A DNA stretch of 37,678 nucleotides from Planctomycetota bacterium (GTDB taxonomy: Bacteria; Planctomycetota; Phycisphaerae; Sedimentisphaerales; Anaerohalosphaeraceae): positions 1-37,678 of the forward strand of contig DUZQ01000026.1 of the NCBI GenBank assembly GCA_013349435.1, in the 5' to 3' direction. The notes under the pieces were generated by a model, which was not told the DNA's origin, did not search any database, and saw nothing but the letters and a program-made list of their open reading frames with translations. Below, in pieces: positions 32,578 to 37,678 of the stretch. Every line of letters starts with the position of its first letter. Position 1 is the first letter of the stretch. The translations under genes were made by a program, and so were the position numbers.

Positions 32578-33181
32578 ACTGCATTTCTTCCCTGCCCATT
32601 ATCGCCTCTGTCAGGATTGAACCTGAGGCATATTCAATCGAGCCTCCCGATGGGAGACCACGAGCTAATCGTGTGATTTTCACGCCTAAAGACCCCAGAA
32701 GCGAGCTTATATAAAGCGCCGTCCCGTCCCCCTCGATATTCGGGTTGGTGGCCATCACCACCTCCTTAACAGAACCTGTCCGTACCCTTTTCATTAGAGA
32801 ATCTATAGTCAAATCACCCGGCTCAACACCTTCCAGCGGGGCGATATGCCCGCCCAATACGTGATAAACCCACCTGCACATCCCGGTTTTTTCAAGGCTT
32901 ATCACGTCCTTGGCCTGTTCCACCACGCAGACAATGTCGTGGTTCCGTTTCGGGTCCGAGCAGATTCGGCAAGTATCACACTCGGTAAGGTTAAAGCATA
33001 TCCTGCATTGTTTGATACTGCTTTTGACCCTGCTGATTGCTTTTGCAAGCGCCAGAGCTTCGTCTGTCTGTGATTTTAAGATGTGAAACGCCAGTCGCTG
33101 GGCGGTCTTTGGCCCTATCCCCGGCAACTTGCCGAATTGGTCGATAAGCTCATTCATACTATCAGTATAAGCCGAATCCAT
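32576..33181 (-). CDS. recR: Recombination protein RecR
   Basis: The start at 33181 (201 residues) aligns best with known RecR N-termini; ATG at 33157 and 33202 are alternatives and none has a strong ribosome-binding site. The protein has the HhH block LPGIGPKTAQRLAFH, a four-cysteine zinc finger CRICFNLTECDTCRIC, and a Toprim domain starting VCVVEQAKDV with HVLGGHIAPLEGV. RecR works with RecF/RecO to load RecA at gaps. It lies just downstream of dnaX, but the usual intervening ybaB/ebfC gene is missing. Confidence 0.93.
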   Translation of the reverse strand: MDSAYTDSMNELIDQFGKLPGIGPKTAQRLAFHILKSQTDEALALAKAISRVKSSIKQCRICFNLTECDTCRICSDPKRNHDIVCVVEQAKDVISLEKTGMCRWVYHVLGGHIAPLEGVEPGDLTIDSLMKRVRTGSVKEVVMATNPNIEGDGTALYISSLLGSLGVKITRLARGLPSGGSIEYASGSILTEAIMGREEMQ

Positions 33182-33219
33182 TATCCAATACCCAAATACC
33201 ATCCACTATCGGGGATATA

Positions 33220-34902
33220 TCACTCTTTGACCTTGTCAATACCGGTAACCGTTGCGTTCAGACCCGAAAGCACCGTCCTGACCGCAGGGTCACTCAGGGC
33301 CTGGTCTTGATTTTTTCTGTCTGATTGTGCCCGCGCCACAACCTGTGTCTCGTCAGCCTCCAGGGCTCCGGTTTCTATACGAACCTTTATTTCAAGCCCG
33401 ACAGCATCACTTAAAAGCCGCTCTATCTGCCCCTTGCGTTTCTCACACATCTGTTTCGCAAAGCCCGCTGATTGAGGAAAAATCAGCGTCAACTCATTAT
33501 CTTCCCAGCCCACAGGCTCAGCCGAATCAAGAAAGCCACCTGTCGCTGCTTTTTTGCCCTTAACAGATTCCAGTATCGACTGCCAGTTACTTTTTATCAG
33601 TTCAATACCGACTTGCTCGGCCGGTTCAGCCTGCTCTTTGGGTTCCGCATCGGACTGCTTGGCAGGTTCAGCCTCTCTTGCAGGAGCACGTGTTTTAGTT
33701 TTTGCGGGAGGTTCTATTTGCTTTTTTTTTACAGAGTCGCCGGCCTGGCGCCTAATCGAAGTTCCTGCAATTTCCGACTGTTCAAGCAACCGGTCCAGGT
33801 CCATAAAATGCTCGCTAAGCGCAAGCCTCAGCATCGATGCCTCTAAAAGCGCCCGCGGATTGTCGCTGTTTTTCATCGTCCAGCGAAGTCTTTCAAGTGT
33901 AGTGATATTATAAATAAACGCTGCAACATCGAATTTCGGCAGCAGGTCGGTCATCTTTTGCCGTTCCTGTTCGGTCAGAACCACAAGCTGGCCCGGCTTG
34001 TCCGTGGACTTCATTACCAGCAAATCCCGCATACAATCAATAAGAGAATCGCCGATTTGCGTGCAGGTCTGTCCGGTTGACAGCAGACTATCGAGGCTTT
34101 TAAGAACACCTCCGGCGTTCTTGTCGCCGATTAAATCCAGCAGCTCGCAAATCCTTTCACGATTGGGCAGTCCCAGAAACTCCTCCAGCAAATTCACCGT
34201 CAGCCGTTTTACTCCCGTGCTTATCAACTGGTCCAGCAGGCTAAGACCGTCCCGCATCGAGCCGTTTGCCAGCCGGGATACGTGGACCACCACATCCTCA
34301 TCATACTTAATCTTTTCGGCTTTCAGTATCTTTGTCAGTTGTCCGGCAATATCGCTGCTGCTTATGTTGTTGAAGTCGAATCTCTGGCACCGCGATTGAA
34401 TCGTCGCCGGAACCTTGTGCGGCTCGGTGGTGGCGAAGATGAATTTGATATGCTCCGGCGGCTCTTCAAGAATCTTCAGAAGCGCGTTAAAAGCCTCATT
34501 GGTAAGCATATGAACTTCGTCTATGATATAGATTTTATGTCTGGCTCGGGCGGGACGGTAAATCGCTCTCTGGCGTAGTTCGCGGATATTATCAATACCT
34601 CGATTCGATGCCCCGTCAATTTCGATGACGTCTATGTCGTCACCCGTGTTTATTGACACACAGCTATCACACTTACAGCACGGCTCCGGCGTAGGCTCAT
34701 CCGATTTAAGGCAGTTAAGCGCCTTGGCCAGGATTCGGGCCATCGTTGTTTTGCCCACTCCTCTTGTTCCCGTAAACAGGTAACCATGGGCCACATGTCC
34801 GGTCTTGACGGCGTTTTTGAGCGTCTGTGCAATCGGCCCCTGGCCAACCACGTCATCGAAACTCTGCGACCTGTATCGTCTTGCTAATACCGTATATGAC
34901 AT
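33220..34902 (-). CDS. dnaX: DNA polymerase III subunits tau/gamma
   Basis: The 560-residue clamp-loader ATPase has Walker A GTRGVGKT near residue 45, a zinc site with Cys64, Cys73, Cys76 and Cys79, an IIDEVHMLT Walker B segment, and an SRC-type motif ATIQSRCQRF. Domain III follows, then a Pro/Ala/Glu/Lys-rich linker and a C-terminal domain that would bind polymerase. At codons 392-394 the mRNA reads nine A then G, giving KKK, and both other frames stop soon after, so a shorter gamma-like product is likely. It is upstream of recR. Confidence 0.95.
   Translation of the reverse strand: MSYTVLARRYRSQSFDDVVGQGPIAQTLKNAVKTGHVAHGYLFTGTRGVGKTTMARILAKALNCLKSDEPTPEPCCKCDSCVSINTGDDIDVIEIDGASNRGIDNIRELRQRAIYRPARARHKIYIIDEVHMLTNEAFNALLKILEEPPEHIKFIFATTEPHKVPATIQSRCQRFDFNNISSSDIAGQLTKILKAEKIKYDEDVVVHVSRLANGSMRDGLSLLDQLISTGVKRLTVNLLEEFLGLPNRERICELLDLIGDKNAGGVLKSLDSLLSTGQTCTQIGDSLIDCMRDLLVMKSTDKPGQLVVLTEQERQKMTDLLPKFDVAAFIYNITTLERLRWTMKNSDNPRALLEASMLRLALSEHFMDLDRLLEQSEIAGTSIRRQAGDSVKKKQIEPPAKTKTRAPAREAEPAKQSDAEPKEQAEPAEQVGIELIKSNWQSILESVKGKKAATGGFLDSAEPVGWEDNELTLIFPQSAGFAKQMCEKRKGQIERLLSDAVGLEIKVRIETGALEADETQVVARAQSDRKNQDQALSDPAVRTVLSGLNATVTGIDKVKE
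33721..33730 (-). promoter_or_regulatory. A9G slippery run in dnaX
   Basis: Nine A and a G (codons 392-394, aaa aaa aag) contain the A AAA AAG heptamer used for -1 frameshifting in E. coli dnaX, and are long enough for transcriptional slippage as in Thermus. A -1 shift reaches TAA at 33697-33695 after 8 codons. A +1 shift reaches TAG at 33716-33714 after 2 codons. Either would yield a protein of about 395-402 residues. Confidence 0.65.
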
Positions 34903-34933
34903 CTCAACCCGCTATTTTTAACCTTGACAATCC

Positions 34934-35143
34934 CTACTTTCTCGTCAATAATACCTGCGGTCGGGTCCCATGCAAGCCGAACACGCGAACCTGGTCAGGC
35001 GGGGAACCGAGCAGCCATAAGCGACTGTTGGGTTGTGTGTGGCAAACCCGGCCGTTTTTTCTCTTTATACCATCACCTGTGGAAATTTCCAGAAAAACAT
35101 CTTGAATTGTCCCCGTCGATTGTCTCATCATAGCCGTTATCAT
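34934..35143 (-). CDS. Possible small protein between proC and dnaX
   Basis: A 69-residue frame fits tightly between proC (8 bases upstream) and dnaX (31 bases downstream) on the same strand. The sequence MRQSTGTIQDVFLEISTG and RLWLLGSPPDQVRVFGLHG reads as a plausible compact beta protein. It has no hydrophobic or repeat sequence. The start could be ATG 35143 or an ATG a few codons later; no clear ribosome-binding site is visible. Function is unknown and the call rests on the fit and composition alone. Confidence 0.45.
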   Translation of the reverse strand: MITAMMRQSTGTIQDVFLEISTGDGIKRKNGRVCHTQPNSRLWLLGSPPDQVRVFGLHGTRPQVLLTRK

Positions 35144-35151
35144 TGGACAAA

Positions 35152-35961
35152 CTATCCCGACAAGTCCCTGCTTCTGTCGCGGGCCGCGGTTAATGCCGTT
35201 GTTACTAAATCACTGAAATCCTTCTCGGCAAATACCTTCAGCGCCGCTTCTGTTGTTCCGCCGGGCGATGTAACTTTGCGTCTTAGCTCGGCTGGTGTTT
35301 CGCCGCGTCCGTCCGCCTGCTCAGCGAGCAGGGCGGCTCCCTTGGCTGTTTGCAGGACCAGCTCTTTTGCGGTCGCTTCATCCAGGCCCAACTGCTCACC
35401 CGCCTTTATCATCTCCTCCATCAGTAAAAAATAATACGCAGGTCCCGAACCGCTCACCGCAGTTACTGCGTCGATTAACTCCTCGCGGTCAACAACCACC
35501 GCCTTGCCGACCGCGCTGAATATTTTCATTACAAGGGCCATCGCCTCAGAACCGGCATTTTTGGCAAATAGCGCGCTTGCACCCTCACCGACCAGTGCAG
35601 GCGTATTAGGCATTACTCTGACAATTGGAACATCCCCTAAAAAGCCGGCGATCTTGGCTGTTGTTATCCCCGCCGCGATAGAGACGACCAGTGAATCTCC
35701 TTTCAGCGAATCCTTAATCTCACTAAGCACCGCATCCATATTCTGCGGTTTGACGCTCAGTACCACCACATCAGCGCCGGCGGCAAGGGCCGGGTTGCTT
35801 TCAACCGGCCTAACATTGTACTCAGATGCCAACTGCTCAAGGCGCTCGCTGCGAACGTCCGCAATCATAACATCTTCGGGTCGATAAACATCTGCCGCGA
35901 TAATACCCTTAATCAAAGCCTCTGCCATGTTGCCGCTACCTATAAAACCAATAGTATTCAT
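35152..35961 (-). CDS. proC: Pyrroline-5-carboxylate reductase
   Basis: AGGAG lies 7 bases before the ATG at 35961. The 269-residue enzyme has an N-terminal Rossmann domain (IGFIGSGNMAEALIKG, then VVLSVKPQNM) and a C-terminal dimerisation domain with the ProC signature (VTAVSGSGPAYYFLLMEEM, then TPAELRRKVTSPGGTTEAAL). It reduces pyrroline-5-carboxylate to proline with NAD(P)H. It leads the minus-strand run proC, small ORF, dnaX, recR; there is no other proline gene nearby. Confidence 0.95.
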   Translation of the reverse strand: MNTIGFIGSGNMAEALIKGIIAADVYRPEDVMIADVRSERLEQLASEYNVRPVESNPALAAGADVVVLSVKPQNMDAVLSEIKDSLKGDSLVVSIAAGITTAKIAGFLGDVPIVRVMPNTPALVGEGASALFAKNAGSEAMALVMKIFSAVGKAVVVDREELIDAVTAVSGSGPAYYFLLMEEMIKAGEQLGLDEATAKELVLQTAKGAALLAEQADGRGETPAELRRKVTSPGGTTEAALKVFAEKDFSDLVTTALTAARDRSRDLSG

Positions 35962-36343
35962 CAATAGCTCCTATAAAAAGTTCCAAAATTATCTTCGATG
36001 GCGAAATTTTACCCAAAATCCTTCGGCCGTAAAGAACATAAGTTATTGTTTTTTGTAACAATATAACTTACTGGTAATATGATATATATTTTATAAATCC
36101 AGCCTTCTATTGTTTGATTGCAACTGTCCTATAATAGCATAAAAAATTATAAAGAATATCCTATAAGGTTAATTTCCTTGACATTTCAGCCGATGATTGT
36201 TAAAATTCGGTTAAAATTCAATTATTTTATGTCAAACGATATAACGGAGCTGCATCGAACTACAAATAGAGGAGGATAAGACAATGCTTAACTCCAAGGG
36301 AGTGTCTTTGTGTCTCCCTGCTCACAAAAGAAAGGATAACAAA
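35962..36343. other. AT-rich divergent intergenic region
   Basis: About 380 bases separate proC and the LamG gene. The left part should hold the proC promoter, but no strong pair was identified. The right part has the promoter at 36178-36206, GAGGAGG at 36270-36276, and a GGGAG/CTCCC hairpin at 36298-36318. Whether the first 60 bases of the leader are translated is unclear. Confidence 0.6.
36178..36206 (+). promoter_or_regulatory. Sigma-70 promoter of the LamG/Fn3-like gene
   Basis: A perfect TTGACA (36178-36183) and TAAAAT (36201-36206) are exactly 17 bases apart, about 80 bases upstream of the first possible start. This is the strongest consensus promoter in the window. Confidence 0.7.
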
Positions 36344-37678
36344 ATGCAAAAAATGAACCTGTTTTTCCTGGTCTTTTTGTTTCTGAGTTTCACAATTGGC
36401 GTAGCTCATGCAGCGGTGCAAGATGGTATTCTCGTAGCTCATTGTTTCGATGACCTCTTTGACGACAGCGGAAATGGGCATACCGCCGTTTTAGGCGGAG
36501 ATGCCTATATCTCCGGCGGCATACTATACCTTGACGGCAATGGAGACTATGCAGATATCGGTCCCACTACCTTCGGTTCTGTTAATCCACTCGTTGATGC
36601 CCTGAATGACTTCACGATCGCCGTTGCCTATGCTTGTACGAGCACTGAGATAGGTGAGGGCGGCAGCATGATAGTTTCTGTCGGTCCTGCTTCTCAGTCG
36701 GCGTCCGGCGACCTTAACTTCGGAACGGGTGATGATGGGCAAAGTTTAGACCACTGGTATTCTGGTGGTTTTAATTCCGCTCAAAGCGGAGTTGGCTATG
36801 CTAACGGGTCTATTCATATGGTGATATTAACATATCAGGCATCTTCCGATACCTATACCTTTTACCATCAGACCGGTTCAGGCGGAGCCTCTCATGGATC
36901 CGGCACCGTTGAATGGAGTGCAGAGTGGAATGAAGCTTTAGATTATACACCGCGCCTGGGTGCCCCTCGTAATGCAACGATTAGAAGTGATGAAGGATCG
37001 GGTTTCTTTCCGGACATGAACGGCCAAATAGACTTTTTTGCTATATGGGATAGGATTCTGACAACAGCAGAAATGGAAGCCGTCGAAGACCTGTGCGGCC
37101 CACCGGATACCGACCCGCCCGCTCCCGACCCGGCCACATGGTCTTCGGCACCGGCCGCTATCAGCCCATATACAATCGAGATGACGGCGACCACCGCTAC
37201 CGATCCCAGCGGTGTTCAATATTGCTTTGACGAAACCACCGAACATAGCGGTGCTACCGACAGCTCCTGGCAGACAAGCCCGGAATATACTGATTATTCC
37301 TTGAGTCCGTCAACACAGTACACTTATAAGACCAGGTCACGTGACCAGAGTGTAAATAACAATATGACGGCCTGGTCGGATCCCTGTTCGGCAACGACTG
37401 ACCCTGAAGACACAACTGCGCCAACACCCAATCCAGCCACATGGTCCTCGCCGCCTGCTGCTGATAATCCATGGCAAATCAGCATGACCGCAACAACGGC
37501 AACCGACCCAAGCGGCGTAGAGTACTTCTTTGATGAAACCACATGTGGCCCGTCACACGACAGCTTCTGGCAGGCAAGTCCCAGCTATAGTGATTTTAGT
37601 TTGACACCTGAGACACAGTACACCTATCAGGTCAGGACGAGGGACCAGTCACCGAATCAGAACACCGGCTTATGGTCC
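36344..37678 (+). CDS. Large secreted LamG/Fn3-like repeat protein (partial)
   Basis: The gene runs off the right edge; 445 codons are present. AAAGGA lies 7 bases before the ATG at 36344, which gives a normal signal peptide ending VAHAA. An in-frame ATG at 36284 with a stronger GAGGAGG would add 20 polar residues. Residues about 25-255 form a LamG/concanavalin-like domain (HCFDDLFDDSGNGHTAV, then ILYLDGNGDYADIG, and FPDMNGQIDFFAIWDRIL). From about 260, Fn3-like units of about 97 residues repeat, each starting PNPATWSSPP or similar and containing TATDPSGVEYFFDETT and TQYTYQVRTRDQS. Such proteins are common in Planctomycetota and are presumably surface-bound or secreted binding proteins. The C-terminal sorting signal is beyond the window. 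Confidence 0.82.
   Translation, partial: MQKMNLFFLVFLFLSFTIGVAHAAVQDGILVAHCFDDLFDDSGNGHTAVLGGDAYISGGILYLDGNGDYADIGPTTFGSVNPLVDALNDFTIAVAYACTSTEIGEGGSMIVSVGPASQSASGDLNFGTGDDGQSLDHWYSGGFNSAQSGVGYANGSIHMVILTYQASSDTYTFYHQTGSGGASHGSGTVEWSAEWNEALDYTPRLGAPRNATIRSDEGSGFFPDMNGQIDFFAIWDRILTTAEMEAVEDLCGPPDTDPPAPDPATWSSAPAAISPYTIEMTATTATDPSGVQYCFDETTEHSGATDSSWQTSPEYTDYSLSPSTQYTYKTRSRDQSVNNNMTAWSDPCSATTDPEDTTAPTPNPATWSSPPAADNPWQISMTATTATDPSGVEYFFDETTCGPSHDSFWQASPSYSDFSLTPETQYTYQVRTRDQSPNQNTGLWS

Overview
The window looks like a chromosomal segment from a Gram-negative, heterotrophic bacterium, most probably a planctomycete of the Phycisphaerae type. This is an inference. It rests on a DUF1080 lipoprotein, a PEP-CTERM protein, a LacI-like/AraC (XylR-type) regulator, a large secreted LamG plus Fn3-like protein, a lipoprotein secretin, and moderate GC with AT-rich promoters. 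No rRNA, tRNA, CRISPR array, transposase or phage gene was seen.

Layout, left to right. 1-633 is a 270-bp tandem repeat made of nested palindromes. 772-1521 is a DUF1080 lipoprotein. 1645-6543 holds rpsO-pnp, followed in the same direction by a sensor kinase and an NtrC-type sigma-54 activator. 6550-12298 is a minus-strand stretch with a one-chain DarT-DarG toxin/antitoxin fusion, a TerB-like protein, csrA, an unknown membrane protein, a DUF2617 protein and a CPBP protease. 12299-15828 is an accessory region with palindromic repeats, three small exported proteins and a PEP-CTERM protein. 15949-22858 is a tightly packed nine-gene minus-strand operon. 23116-25231 holds a XylR-type regulator and a MagIII/EndoIII-like glycosylase. 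25276-29449 has a lipoprotein secretin (minus), then rimO and pgsA (plus). 29849-35961 is a minus-strand run: thiS, thiF-like, rpoN, recR, dnaX, a small ORF and proC. From 36178 to the right edge is a strong promoter and the start of a large secreted LamG/Fn3-like protein.

The most interesting region is the nine-gene operon. It encodes a rhomboid-fold protein without the protease catalytic residues, a PflX-like radical SAM enzyme, a small basic protein, a Ycf46-type AAA+ ATPase, a Ycf35 (DUF1257) homologue, a DUF2997 protein, a zinc-ribbon membrane protein with a catalytically dead signal-peptidase-like domain, a TPR protein and a PilT-type ATPase. Ycf46, Ycf35 and DUF2997 are known as uncharacterised proteins from cyanobacteria and plastids. 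Here they lie between two apparently inactive membrane proteases, which suggests an undescribed AAA+-driven membrane or protein-handling system. Two other strong observations are the single-polypeptide DarT-DarG with both active sites apparently intact, and an A9G slippery run in dnaX with stops close by in both shifted frames.
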